DNA of 64,000 nt from Roseivivax lentus (lineage in GTDB: Bacteria > Pseudomonadota > Alphaproteobacteria > Rhodobacterales > Rhodobacteraceae): contig NZ_FTOQ01000007.1 in the NCBI RefSeq assembly GCF_900156805.1, forward strand, positions 1-64,000, read 5' to 3'. Below, in pieces: positions 1 through 10,353 of the stretch; the stretch's first letter is position 1; each line of letters begins with the position of its first letter. The notes below the pieces were generated by a model. That model was not told the origin of the DNA. It searched no databases and saw only the letters and a program-made list of their open reading frames with translations. A program made the position numbers and the translations under genes.

Positions 1-18
1 CTTCCTCGGTCCCATCAT
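1..18 (-). CDS. possible start of a gene running off the left edge
   Basis: Only the first codons (M-M-G-P-R-K) are inside the window. A GGAGG ribosome-binding motif (positions 26-30, read on the minus strand) lies seven bases before the ATG at 18. That spacing is the only support. It would lie downstream of the small minus-strand frame at 85-237 and point away from the HTH and integrase genes. Function cannot be told. Confidence 0.2.
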
Positions 19-84
19 CGCCAATCCTCCCACCCATCGGCGGAATTGAATCAGCACCACGGCCCTCGATCAAGCGCGGGTTTT

Positions 85-237
85 TCAACGGAATACGCCC
101 TTCCAGTAAACCTCTTTCCATCGCTCAAGATGCTTGCGAATGCCGCGGCGAGGTGCGCTGGAGATGTAGATAGGGCGTGACCACAGGAAATCGTCATGAA
201 GGTGATCTGGGTCCACCTTTGCGGCAGAGGCGGGCAT
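85..237 (-). CDS. small hypothetical protein or gene remnant, 50 aa
   Basis: The frame encodes a 50-residue peptide with protein-like composition: a W-S-R-P-I-Y segment near residue 21 and a basic C-terminal helix ending W-K-G-V-F-R. The overlapping frame at 51-281 begins plausibly (M-T-D-S-S-D-V-E-L-L) but then turns unnatural, so the two may be halves of one gene split by a frameshift near 237-245. No family is recognised. It lies in the integrated element, divergent from the HTH gene. Real coding is possible but unproven. Confidence 0.3.
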   Translation of the reverse strand: MPASAAKVDPDHLHDDFLWSRPIYISSAPRRGIRKHLERWKEVYWKGVFR

Positions 238-379
238 GCGTCTTCTGCCTCCAGGAGCTCCACGTCAGACGAATCGGTCATGTGTTTTGCCCCCTGAGAA
301 AGGCATTCAAACCAAGCACCGGGGCATGAGCCGAACCTTACTTCCTTCCCACAAGCAATGTGCGATGGAGTGCGGATCG

Positions 380-766
380 ATGTCCAAAAAAACTAATCAA
401 ACCCAGACTTCGGTTTCTGGAGAAACGGCCAATGTCCTCGACACGATGAAACCGAGGCTCAGGGCGTGTGTCGTCGCAAGGCTGAGTGGTTTGTCCCAGA
501 GGGCGATCACGCAGCATGCCGCGAACGACTGGATTCCAGGAGCCGCCAAACACGGCGGCCTCTGGACGTTCGATCACGACTTGGCCCTCCAATGGGTTAG
601 AGAGGGCAGCAGATGTCAACCAACACAAAACTCCCGAAAAACATCTACAAACCGGCAAACACAAAATTCTACTGGCTCCGTGTCAAGATCAACGGCCAAA
701 CCCACCGAGAAAGTCTTCGAACAACATCTCTCCGCGTTGCGGAAAAAAGGGCCAAGAGCCGCGTAG
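380..766 (+). CDS. putative excisionase-like helix-turn-helix protein
   Basis: The first half holds a predicted winged or MerR/AlpA-like helix-turn-helix (about residues 27-75), with the core V-A-R-L-S-G-L-S-Q-R-A-I followed by a W-I-P-G turn and a W-T-F-D strand. This is the style of small DNA-binding proteins that sit next to tyrosine recombinases and act as excisionases or element regulators. The ATG at 380 was chosen because GGAG lies nine bases upstream. From 613 the frame overlaps the integrase gene for 154 nt, and its tail there is Ser/Thr/Gln-rich and unlike a folded domain. The original stop may have been lost. The excisionase role is inferred from position and fold only. Confidence 0.5.
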   Translation: MSKKTNQTQTSVSGETANVLDTMKPRLRACVVARLSGLSQRAITQHAANDWIPGAAKHGGLWTFDHDLALQWVREGSRCQPTQNSRKTSTNRQTQNSTGSVSRSTAKPTEKVFEQHLSALRKKGPRAA

Positions 767-1711
767 GGGAGTTGCGAGGAAAGGAGGAGGCGGGAGAACT
801 CGAATGGAAGTTCTCCGCTGGCTGGGTCAAATTCTACGAAAAACTGGATCAAGAAGGCTCAGGATGGAGCGCAGAAACCCGCAAGCGCTACCAAACGAGC
901 CTCAGGCAAATCCTCCGTGTTTTGGACCACATTTTTACCGATCTCGATCGCGACATCAGTAGTGTCTCGGCATCGGAAGTTAGTGTTTCCATCGTGTCCG
1001 AGTTCGTAGCTCGACGCCAGGATGAGCGAGTAGCTGTAGGCACAATCAATCGAGACCTGACAGCCTTCGGTCAGCTGATGAAAGCAATCAAAAATGATGG
1101 CTGGATAAAGGAAAACCCAGTCAGAGTATTCGAGAGGCAAGGGATGAAGGAAGTGCTCCCTGATATCGTTATTCCCACCGATGAAGCGATTGCAAAGCTT
1201 TCAGCGCGTGCGCCTGGCACTTTGGCTCATTTTCCAGGTTTCCTGTGTGCCACTGGCGGACGGGTGACGGAGATGGCGCGGTTGCAATGGCGGGATATCG
1301 CTGGACTGGAAAAGCCGGTCGAAGGGAATGTTCTGGCTACCTTGCGATTTACGAAGGGGGGGGAAAGTTCGAACCATCGAGCTCACACAGGAGGCGATTG
1401 ACATCCTTTTGAAAGTTCCACGTTCGAACGAGTCTGCCTATGTGTTCTGGAACAGAACCGAGCATGGGTTCTATCAGGATGCCTCCAGCCTTTTCTGGGA
1501 GTATGGACAGGACACCGATTTCGGCGCGCGCCTTCACGATCTGCGCCACAAGTTCGCGATCGATAGGCTGCGCGAGGGTTGGTCGATTTACAGGGTTCAG
1601 AAATGCATCGGCCACGACTCGGTCAAAACGACAGCGCGATACTATTTTCGCTATCTTTCCCAGCAGCAGCAGGACCGTGTGCGTTCTGATGGAGACAACG
1701 GTTTCCGGTAA
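613..1711 (+). pseudogene. tyrosine recombinase (phage-type integrase), frameshifted
   Basis: This is a site-specific tyrosine recombinase of about 365 residues split into two frames. The first part (613 to about 1363) carries an N-terminal arm-binding and SAM-like core-binding region and the first catalytic Arg (R217, in G-G-R-V-T-E-M). The second part (from about 1364 in the next frame) carries H-D-L-R-H, I-G-H-D-S and the tyrosine in A-R-Y-Y-F. All catalytic residues are present. The break is one surplus G in the run of eight Gs at 1356-1363: with seven Gs the text reads T-K-G-G-K-V-R-T-I, as integrases do. The cause may be real inactivation, a homopolymer sequencing error, or polymerase slippage. 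The gene runs toward tRNA-Ser, 265 nt downstream, as expected for an island integrated at that tRNA. Confidence 0.85.
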
Positions 1712-1734
1712 AGAAAGCTTTAAGCTGAGTCTTA

Positions 1735-1768
1735 GAGGGGGATGTTGCAGCAGCAAGGTCCCCTTTTT
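1735..1768 (+). terminator. likely terminator of the integrase gene
   Basis: An AGGGGA arm (about 1736-1742) pairs with TCCCCT (1759-1764), with an inner TTGC/GCAA stem, and a run of five Ts follows. It lies 24 nt after the integrase stop. The rest of 1712-1975 shows no gene. Confidence 0.5.
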
Positions 1769-1975
1769 CCTGTCGTGGAGCGGAAAGCTCAGGACAGCGA
1801 GCACCGCCGAGGTGGTATGGAAACGAGTATAGACCGGACAAAAGGGGCATAGTCAGCATAGGCGGAAGCTCGAAAAAGGGTCATAGTATGACGCCTCTGC
1901 CCCATCGCAGGGGGCTTATCAATGACGCAACCCGCCCTGAGGCTCTGACTAAACTCTTGCTATCAAATGGGAAAG

Positions 1976-2065
1976 TGGCGGAGAGACAGGGATTCGAACC
2001 CTGGGACCCCGTGAAGGGTCAACGGTTTTCGAGACCGCCCCGTTCGACCACTCCGGCACCTCTCC
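1976..2065 (-). tRNA. tRNA-Ser, anticodon CGA
   Basis: The minus strand folds as a class II tRNA. The acceptor GGAGAGG pairs with TCTCTCC (one G-U), followed by G and an encoded CCA. The anticodon loop CTCGAAA gives anticodon CGA, which reads UCG. There is a long variable arm, and the T arm CAGGG-TTCGAAT-CCCTG is standard. The 3' end points left, toward the broken integrase, which is the usual geometry when an element has recombined into the 3' part of a tRNA gene. The gene remains intact, so the crossover restored it. Confidence 0.95.
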
Positions 2066-2210
2066 GCGGGGGTCTGGTGCGGCGACATACCCAAGCGCGC
2101 GGGCGCTTGCAACCCGGCCCGAGAGGAAATTTGCGCGCGCGCGCCGCAACGGTTGGAAAGCGCCGCGCCAGCACGTATCTCTATACCATTGCCGGCAAGG
2201 AGCGGACATC

Positions 2211-3032
2211 ATGTTCATGCGCAACATTCTGGGCGGTTTCGGCCTCGCCGCATGCCTGCCGATCGGCGGCGCCGCGGCGCAGACGGCGGATGTCGACGCG
2301 CTCATCGCGCTTTTGCGCATCGACGACACGGTGGCGATCATGCGCGCCGAGGGTCAGCGCTATGCCGACGACCTCGCGCAGGACATGTTCGGCGGCGCCA
2401 ATGCCAGCTGGCAGGACACGGTGGATGCCATCTACGACCCGTCGATGATGACCGCCAGCGTCTCGGACACCTTCCGCGCGTCGATCGATCCCGACGCGGT
2501 GGGCCCGCTTCTGGAGTTCTTCGGCAGCGATCTCGGACGCGAGGTGGTCGCCTTGGAGATCGGCGCGCGCGAGGCGCTGCTCGACGAGGGCGTGGAGGAG
2601 GCGGCGCGGGCGGAATACCGCGAGCTGACCGGCACCGGCGATTCCAAGCTGCAGCTGATCGAGCGCTTCATCGAGACCAACGATCTCATAGAGCAGAACG
2701 TGACCGGCGCGCTCAACGCTTCCTACGCGTTCTATTCGGGGCTCGCGGATGGCGGCGCGCTGGAGATGAGCGAGGCCGAGATGCTCGACGATATCTGGAG
2801 CCAGGAAGAGGCCACGCGCACCGATACCGAGGAATGGGTCTGGGGCTACCTGATGATGGCCTACGGGCCGCTGTCCGAAGAGGCGCTGGAGCGCTACGTG
2901 ACGCTGTCGGAATCGGAGCCGGGCGAGGCGCTGAACAAGGCGCTTTTCGCGGGGTTCAACCGGATGTACGACGAGATCAGCTACGCCATGGGCCTCGGCG
3001 CCGCGGCGGAGATGGCGGGCACCGATCTCTGA
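2211..3032 (+). CDS. secreted DUF2059-domain protein
   Basis: This 273-residue protein has an N-terminal signal peptide (hydrophobic residues about 5-20, likely cleavage after A-A-A-Q) and a mature region that is acidic and all helical. The C-terminal half resembles DUF2059, a periplasmic helical domain of unknown function common in Proteobacteria. AAGGAG lies about ten bases before the ATG at 2211. It stands alone between tRNA-Ser and the rplU promoter and is the first core-like gene after the element. The family call rests on overall pattern, so it is moderately sure; export is well supported. Confidence 0.7.
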   Translation: MFMRNILGGFGLAACLPIGGAAAQTADVDALIALLRIDDTVAIMRAEGQRYADDLAQDMFGGANASWQDTVDAIYDPSMMTASVSDTFRASIDPDAVGPLLEFFGSDLGREVVALEIGAREALLDEGVEEAARAEYRELTGTGDSKLQLIERFIETNDLIEQNVTGALNASYAFYSGLADGGALEMSEAEMLDDIWSQEEATRTDTEEWVWGYLMMAYGPLSEEALERYVTLSESEPGEALNKALFAGFNRMYDEISYAMGLGAAAEMAGTDL

Positions 3033-3089
3033 GCGTCGCGGGATGGGGCAGGGCGGCGCAGAACGCGCCAAATTCCCGGCTGCGGGTGC

Positions 3090-3118
3090 TTGACAGCGGC
3101 GCCTCTGCTGCGCATAAG
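3090..3118 (+). promoter_or_regulatory. sigma-70 type promoter of the rplU-rpmA operon
   Basis: TTGACA at 3090-3095 and CATAAG at 3113-3118 are separated by exactly 17 bases, close to the alphaproteobacterial housekeeping consensus. The promoter lies about 150 nt before rplU, leaving a long leader. Confidence 0.65.
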
Positions 3119-3133
3119 CGCGGCTCTGACATG

Positions 3134-3150
3134 CGGGGCTTCGGGCCCCG
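3134..3150 (+). promoter_or_regulatory. hairpin in the rplU leader (possible attenuator)
   Basis: CGGGGC (3134-3139) pairs with GCCCCG (3145-3150) around a TTCGG loop, with TCTGTCGTTTT following. A GC stem then a T-rich stretch inside a ribosomal-protein leader could act as an intrinsic attenuator. This is an inference from structure alone. Confidence 0.4.
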
Positions 3151-3265
3151 TCTGTCGTTTTGAATTCATGACGCCCGATCGGGCGCGCTGTTCGAGGCGG
3201 GGATGGTCCCCGAAACACGCCCCAGGGGCGCGGCCACAGGACGCGGAAGCAGAAGGAAGACGCGC

Positions 3266-3916
3266 ATGTTCGCGGTGATGAAGACCGGCGGCAAGCAATA
3301 CAAGGTCCAGGCGGGCGATACGCTCCGCGTGGAGAAGCTTGCGGCCGATGCTGGCGAGAAAGTCCAGTTCAACGAGGTTCTGATGCTGGGCGGCGACAGC
3401 ACGACCGTCGGTGCGCCCTTCGTCGAGGGTGCCGCCGTGCAGGCCGAGATCGTCGACCAGGTGAAGGGTGACAAGGTCATCCACTTCGTCAAGCGCCGCC
3501 GGAAGCACTCTTCGCAGCGCACCAAGGGTCACCGTCAGCAGCTGACGATGATCCGCGTGACCGACATCCTCGCCTCGGGCGCGGACGCCTCGGGCGTGAA
3601 GGCCGCGGTCGGCGCAGGCATCCTTCCGCGCGGCATGGGCGCGGAGAAGTACGTCGCCAACAAGGCCGAGCAGTCGGACATGAAGGCGCGGGTGAAGAAC
3701 GACGAAGCGCAGGAAAAGTCCGCCGCGAAGGCTGGCGTGTCGGAAGGCGCCAAGGACGATCTCAAGGAGATCAACGGCATCGGTCCGGCGGCAGAAGCCA
3801 AGCTGAACGACGCGGGCATCACCACCTTCGCGCAGCTCGCAGCCATCGACGCCGACAGCTTCGAGGCCGTGAAGGTCAAGCCGGAATGGGTCGAAGAGGC
3901 CAAGACGCGCGCGTAA
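3266..3916 (+). CDS. rplU: 50S ribosomal protein L21 with HhH C-terminal extension
   Basis: Residues 1-103 are ribosomal protein L21, which binds 23S rRNA in the large subunit; the basic V-K-R-R-R-K-H-S-S segment at 76-83 is typical. The protein is 216 residues, about twice the usual bacterial length. The extra part is a charged Ala/Lys-rich linker (about 104-160) and a helix-hairpin-helix-like unit at 166-192 (L-K-E-I-N-G-I-G-P-A). The start at 3266 (M-F-A-V-M-K-T-G-G-K) matches the family start and has AGAAGGAAG just upstream. rpmA follows after 27 nt in the same operon. Related alphaproteobacteria carry similar L21 tails, but the tail's role is not known. Confidence 0.97.
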   Translation: MFAVMKTGGKQYKVQAGDTLRVEKLAADAGEKVQFNEVLMLGGDSTTVGAPFVEGAAVQAEIVDQVKGDKVIHFVKRRRKHSSQRTKGHRQQLTMIRVTDILASGADASGVKAAVGAGILPRGMGAEKYVANKAEQSDMKARVKNDEAQEKSAAKAGVSEGAKDDLKEINGIGPAAEAKLNDAGITTFAQLAAIDADSFEAVKVKPEWVEEAKTRA

Positions 3917-3943
3917 GCGGCACAGATCAAGGAGACTAAACCC

Positions 3944-4213
3944 ATGGCACATAAAAAAGCAGGCGGTTCCTCCCGCAACGGTCGCGACTCCGCAGGACGC
4001 CGTCTCGGCGTCAAGCTCTATGGCGGTCAGCGCGCGATCCCCGGCAACATCATCGTGCGTCAGCGCGGCACCAAGTTCTATGCAGGCGAAGGCGTCGGCA
4101 TGGGCAAGGATCACACGCTGTTCGCGACGGATGAAGGCGCGGTGACCTTCCGCAAGGGCCTCAAGGGGCGCACCTTCGTTTCCGTGCTGCCAGTGGCCGA
4201 GGCCGCAGAGTAA
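3944..4213 (+). CDS. rpmA: 50S ribosomal protein L27
   Basis: This 89-residue protein of the large subunit reaches toward the peptidyl-transferase centre. It begins [10 protein letters not shown], with the conserved N-terminal tail intact and no Firmicutes-type cleavable extension, and contains the expected R-Q-R-G-T-K-F-Y and G-K-D-H-T-L-F motifs. AAGGAG sits about 11 nt before the ATG. It is co-transcribed with rplU and followed directly by a strong terminator, so L21 and L27 form a two-gene operon separate from the obgE group. Confidence 0.98.
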   Translation: MAHKKAGGSSRNGRDSAGRRLGVKLYGGQRAIPGNIIVRQRGTKFYAGEGVGMGKDHTLFATDEGAVTFRKGLKGRTFVSVLPVAEAAE

Positions 4214-4241
4214 AGCCGAGCCGCATATCGGACACCTTGAG

Positions 4242-4266
4242 GGGGATCGGCGGCGCGCCGGTCCCC
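4242..4266 (+). terminator. intrinsic terminator of rplU-rpmA
   Basis: A ten-pair stem (4242-4251 with 4257-4266, one G-U) is followed by TTTGTCTTT. It starts 28 nt after the rpmA stop. Confidence 0.8.
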
Positions 4267-4428
4267 TTTGTCTTTCGTTCCATTCATCCATTCCGACCGC
4301 TCCACGCGGCTGAAATCATTAAATATCACGCTGTCACATGAATTCCGCGATCCCGCGTCATACATGACATGCAGGGCCGACCGCGCCGGGGAGGGTGCGG
4401 CCCGGCCCATCCCAGGAGGAGACCCGTC

Positions 4429-7203
<2,775 letters not shown>

Positions 7204-7263
7204 TCCGTGTTAGGATCGGCGGACGAGATAAGACCGGACGAGACGGGAGCGAAGGGAAGGCAC

Positions 7264-8529
7264 ATGAAGGATCACGACACCATCGCTGCGCTGATGGAGG
7301 ATATCGGCGCACGGGCCAAGCGGGCCGCAGGCGCGCTGGCCTTCGCGCCGCCCGAGGCCAAGGCCAACGCGCTCGAAGCGGCGGCGGATGCGCTCGGTCA
7401 GCGCCTGCCGGAGATCCTGTCGTCCAACGCGAAGGACCTCGAATACGGGCGCGACAAGGGGCTGTCGGACGCGATGATGGACCGGCTGACGCTGGATGCC
7501 GCGCGCGTCGCGGCGATGGCGAAAGCCCTGCGCGACATCGCCGCGCTGCCCGATCCGGTGGGTGCGGTGATGGCGGAATGGGACCGGCCCTCGGGTCTGC
7601 ACATCCAGCGCGTGCGCACGCCGCTGGGCGTCGTCGGCGTGATCTATGAAAGCCGTCCCAACGTGACGGCGGATGCGGGCGCGCTCTGCCTCAAGGCGGG
7701 CAACGCGGTGATCCTGCGCGGCGGCTCCGAGAGCTTCCATTCCTCCCAGGCGATCCATGCCTGCCTCGTCGACGGCCTGCGCGCGGCAGGTCTGCCGGAA
7801 GACGCGATCCAGCTCGTGCCCACCCGGGACCGTGTGGCGGTCAGCCACCTCCTGGGCATGACGGAGTACGTGGACGTGATCGTGCCGCGCGGCGGCAAGG
7901 GGCTGGTCGGGCTCGTGCAGCGCGAGGCGCGGGTGCCGGTCTTCGCCCATCTTGAGGGCATCGTGCACATCTATGTCGACAAGGCCGCCGACCCGCAGAA
8001 GGTGCTGGACGTGGTGATGAACGCCAAGACGCGGCGGACGGGCATCTGCGGCGCCGCCGAGTGCCTGCTGATCCACGAGGACGTGGTTGAGACGATCGGG
8101 CAGGGTGTGATCCGCGCGCTGATCGATGCGGGCGTCGAGGTGCGCGGCGACGCGCGGCTTGCCGAGATCCCCGGGGTCGTGGCGGCTGGCGAAGAGGATT
8201 GGGGCCGCGAATATCTCGACATGATCATGGCCGCGAAGGTCGTTCCGGACGTGGACGGCGCCATCGAGCATATCCGGCGGCATTCCTCCTCGCATACCGA
8301 ATGCATCCTGACCGAGGATGCCGACACCGCCGCGCGTTTCTTCGCGCGGGTCGATTCGGCGATCCTGATGCACAACGCTTCGACGCAGTTCGCCGACGGG
8401 GCCGAGTTCGGCATGGGCGCCGAGATCGGCATCGCCACTGGCAAGATGCATGCGCGCGGACCGGTCGGGGTCGAGCAGCTGACGAGCTTCAAGTATCTCG
8501 TGACGGGCGACGGCACCACGCGGGCGTGA
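7264..8529 (+). CDS. proA: glutamate-5-semialdehyde dehydrogenase (gamma-glutamyl phosphate reductase)
   Basis: ProA reduces gamma-glutamyl phosphate with NADPH to glutamate semialdehyde, which cyclises to pyrroline-5-carboxylate. The 421-residue protein has an aldehyde-dehydrogenase fold, with [12 protein letters not shown] near 126, the active cysteine in [10 protein letters not shown], and the C-terminal [12 protein letters not shown] motif. The start at 7264 was chosen for the preceding AAGG and for agreement with family length. It is the last gene of the obgE-proB-proA group and faces chpT across a short hairpin. Confidence 0.97.
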   Translation: MKDHDTIAALMEDIGARAKRAAGALAFAPPEAKANALEAAADALGQRLPEILSSNAKDLEYGRDKGLSDAMMDRLTLDAARVAAMAKALRDIAALPDPVGAVMAEWDRPSGLHIQRVRTPLGVVGVIYESRPNVTADAGALCLKAGNAVILRGGSESFHSSQAIHACLVDGLRAAGLPEDAIQLVPTRDRVAVSHLLGMTEYVDVIVPRGGKGLVGLVQREARVPVFAHLEGIVHIYVDKAADPQKVLDVVMNAKTRRTGICGAAECLLIHEDVVETIGQGVIRALIDAGVEVRGDARLAEIPGVVAAGEEDWGREYLDMIMAAKVVPDVDGAIEHIRRHSSSHTECILTEDADTAARFFARVDSAILMHNASTQFADGAEFGMGAEIGIATGKMHARGPVGVEQLTSFKYLVTGDGTTRA

Positions 8530-8531
8530 CG

Positions 8532-8550
8532 CGCCCGCATAGCGCGGGCG
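8532..8550. terminator. hairpin between convergent proA and chpT
   Basis: CGCCCGC pairs with GCGGGCG around a five-base loop. No clear T tract is present, so termination is plausible in either direction but weakly supported. Confidence 0.4.
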
Positions 8551-8592
8551 TATCGGACGGGGCCGCGGGCATGCGGGCGCTGCCGGGCGCCG

Positions 8593-9216
8593 TCAGACCG
8601 ACAGCGTCAGGCGGGCCTCGCCGCGTCCGACGGTGATCGCGCGGCCGAGATCGGCGGCGACGATGGGCAGCAGCATGAACTGCACATGGGCGGGCGTCGG
8701 CGTTTCGGTCAGGGGCGTTCCGGTCAGCGTCGACCAGAGCGACGCATCCACCGACAGCGCCTCGGAGTCCGCGTGCAGCTGCCAATGCCCGTCCTGCCGG
8801 GTGATGTCGATCCGCCCGCCGCGCGGCAGCGCCGTCTCGAAACAGAGATAGGCGAGAAACACGAGCTGCACGTCGCTGCGCGGCAGGTCGCCCGTGGCCT
8901 GCCAATCGGGGCGCTGCCGCCCGCCTGAGGCGAAATCGATGAGGATCGCGCCGGCTTCGTTGGCGGACATCGTCTGGTCGGACTGCATCGAGGAGCCGAA
9001 GGCCACCCGGAAGAAGCGGATGCGCGCCTGCGCCGCGCGGCAGGAATCCGACACGAGCTCCAGCTCCGGACCGTCGGCGCCGCCGGGGATCATCGCCATG
9101 AGCTCGATCCCGTTGCCGATCGCGCCGATCGGCGAAATCAGGTCGTGGCAGATGCGCGAGCCTATCAGCGCCGCGAGGTCTGCGGTACCGTGTCGTGAAA
9201 TCATCGTCTTATCCAT
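8593..9216 (-). CDS. chpT: ChpT-like histidine phosphotransferase
   Basis: This 207-residue protein resembles ChpT, which relays phosphate from the hybrid kinase CckA to the response regulators CtrA and CpdR. The phospho-accepting histidine is H24 in R-I-C-H-D-L-I-S-P-I, and N-G-I-E-L-M follows in the same helix hairpin. The C-terminal half is a degenerate histidine-kinase ATPase-like domain, as in Caulobacter ChpT. In Rhodobacterales this relay controls motility, gene-transfer agents and competence. The ATG at 9216 is only 11 bp from the start of the divergent DUF3553 gene, so its promoter must overlap that gene. An internal ATG at 9204 is an alternative start. Confidence 0.85.
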   Translation of the reverse strand: MDKTMISRHGTADLAALIGSRICHDLISPIGAIGNGIELMAMIPGGADGPELELVSDSCRAAQARIRFFRVAFGSSMQSDQTMSANEAGAILIDFASGGRQRPDWQATGDLPRSDVQLVFLAYLCFETALPRGGRIDITRQDGHWQLHADSEALSVDASLWSTLTGTPLTETPTPAHVQFMLLPIVAADLGRAITVGRGEARLTLSV

Positions 9217-9227
9217 GAGGCCCGTCC

Positions 9228-9416
9228 ATGTCCGAAGATTTGAATGCGATGCTCGAGCCGGGCATGCTGGTCGAGCACCCCGACCGCCCGGACTGGGGAA
9301 GGGGCCAGGTGCAGTCCAACATAAACGGACGCATCACGGTGAATTTCAGGGATGAAGGCAAGGTGGTCATCGATGGATCCCGCGTGTTCCTGGTGCCGGT
9401 CTTCGGGGAAGACTAG
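9228..9416 (+). CDS. DUF3553 small protein
   Basis: This 62-residue protein is one DUF3553 domain: a small beta-rich fold with H-P-D-R-P-D-W-G-R-G-Q-V-Q-S at 17-30 and a V-N-F-R-D-E-G-K segment after it. The fold resembles the SH3-like or CarD/UvrD C-terminal tail type that binds proteins or RNA. Its function is unknown. It is conserved next to chpT in Rhodobacterales and is transcribed divergently from it with only 11 bp between start codons. Confidence 0.85.
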   Translation: MSEDLNAMLEPGMLVEHPDRPDWGRGQVQSNINGRITVNFRDEGKVVIDGSRVFLVPVFGED

Positions 9417-9426
9417 GCCCACATGC

Positions 9427-9441
9427 TTAGCAGAACCTTAA
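9427..9441. promoter_or_regulatory. possible CtrA-type binding site upstream of olsB
   Basis: TTAG (9427-9430), seven bases, then TTAA (9438-9441) differs by one base from the CtrA consensus TTAA-N7-TTAA. It lies 76-90 nt before olsB. Binding is an inference. Confidence 0.3.
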
Positions 9442-9516
9442 CAGCAGATCCCGCGGCCGTTGCAATCACGGAGCTGGCTGCCTAACTGGACCGGGTTTTT
9501 GGAAAGGACCGTCTGG

Positions 9517-10353
9517 ATGCCGATGCCGATGCCGGACAGGGGACCGCGATTTCGCGTGGGCTTGGCCCGGACGCCGGATGCGCTCCGCGCGGCGCAGCGG
9601 CTGCGCTACCGGGTCTTCGTGGAGGAGCTGGGCGGCGGCGGCACCATGGTCGACCACGCCGCGCGGATAGAGCAGGACCGCTTCGATGCCGTCTGCGATC
9701 ACCTGCTGCTTTACGACGATGCCCGGCCAGCCGATCCGGTGGTGGGCGTCTACCGATTGCTGCGCGATGCGGGCGCGCGGGCCGTGGGAGGGTTCTATTC
9801 GGAGGGGGAATACGACCTCGCGCCGCTGCGCCGCACCAACCGTCCGCTGCTGGAGCTCGGGCGCTCCTGCCTGCAACCCGATTATCGGGGCGGGGCGGCG
9901 ATGATGCATCTCTGGCAGGGGGTCGCCGATTATGTGGAGGATCACGGCCCGCAGATCCTGTTCGGCGTTGCGAGCTTTCACGGCACCGACGCCGCGGCCC
10001 TGGCCCAGCCGCTGGCCAACCTGCATCACCGCCACCTTGCGCCGCCCGAACTGCGCGTGCGCTCGCGCGCCTTTCAGCCGATGGACCTTCTGCCCGAAGA
10101 CCGCATCGACCGCCGTCAGGCGGTGCGCGACACGCCCGCGCTCATCAAGGCCTATCTGCGGCTGGGCGGCATGGTGGGCGAGGGCGCTTTCGTCGACCGG
10201 GCCTTCAACACCGTCGATGTCTGCCTCGTCATGGAGACCGCGCGCCTGAAGGCGGCGCGGCAGAGCGGCGTCTATGCGCCGCGCGCGGGCGACAGGGGCG
10301 AGCAGGGCGACCGGGGCGAGACCGGCGCACGGCTCGGCGCGGGGTCCCGATGA
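9517..10353 (+). CDS. olsB: L-ornithine N-alpha-acyltransferase
   Basis: OlsB transfers a 3-hydroxyacyl chain from acyl carrier protein to the alpha-amino group of ornithine, giving lyso-ornithine lipid, a phosphorus-free membrane lipid. The 278-residue protein is of the GNAT/hemolysin-type acyltransferase class: R-Y-R-V-F-V-E-E-L near 30-38, G-V-Y-R-L-L-R near 80, and L-E-L-G-R-S-C-L near 115. The ATG at 9517 follows GGAAAGGA. A Gly/Arg-rich C-terminal tail overlaps olsA by 4 nt (ATGA), so both steps are coupled. Confidence 0.88.
   Translation: MPMPMPDRGPRFRVGLARTPDALRAAQRLRYRVFVEELGGGGTMVDHAARIEQDRFDAVCDHLLLYDDARPADPVVGVYRLLRDAGARAVGGFYSEGEYDLAPLRRTNRPLLELGRSCLQPDYRGGAAMMHLWQGVADYVEDHGPQILFGVASFHGTDAAALAQPLANLHHRHLAPPELRVRSRAFQPMDLLPEDRIDRRQAVRDTPALIKAYLRLGGMVGEGAFVDRAFNTVDVCLVMETARLKAARQSGVYAPRAGDRGEQGDRGETGARLGAGSR

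Noticed and set aside
51-281. 76-codon minus-strand frame as a full gene
   Set aside because: Only the first 15 or so residues look natural. The overlapping frame 85-237 looks better for the rest, so neither is accepted with confidence.
2981-4291. A 436-codon open frame on the minus strand opposite rplU-rpmA
   Set aside because: The plus strand encodes unmistakable L21 and L27. The opposite frame is a GC-rich shadow with no motif.
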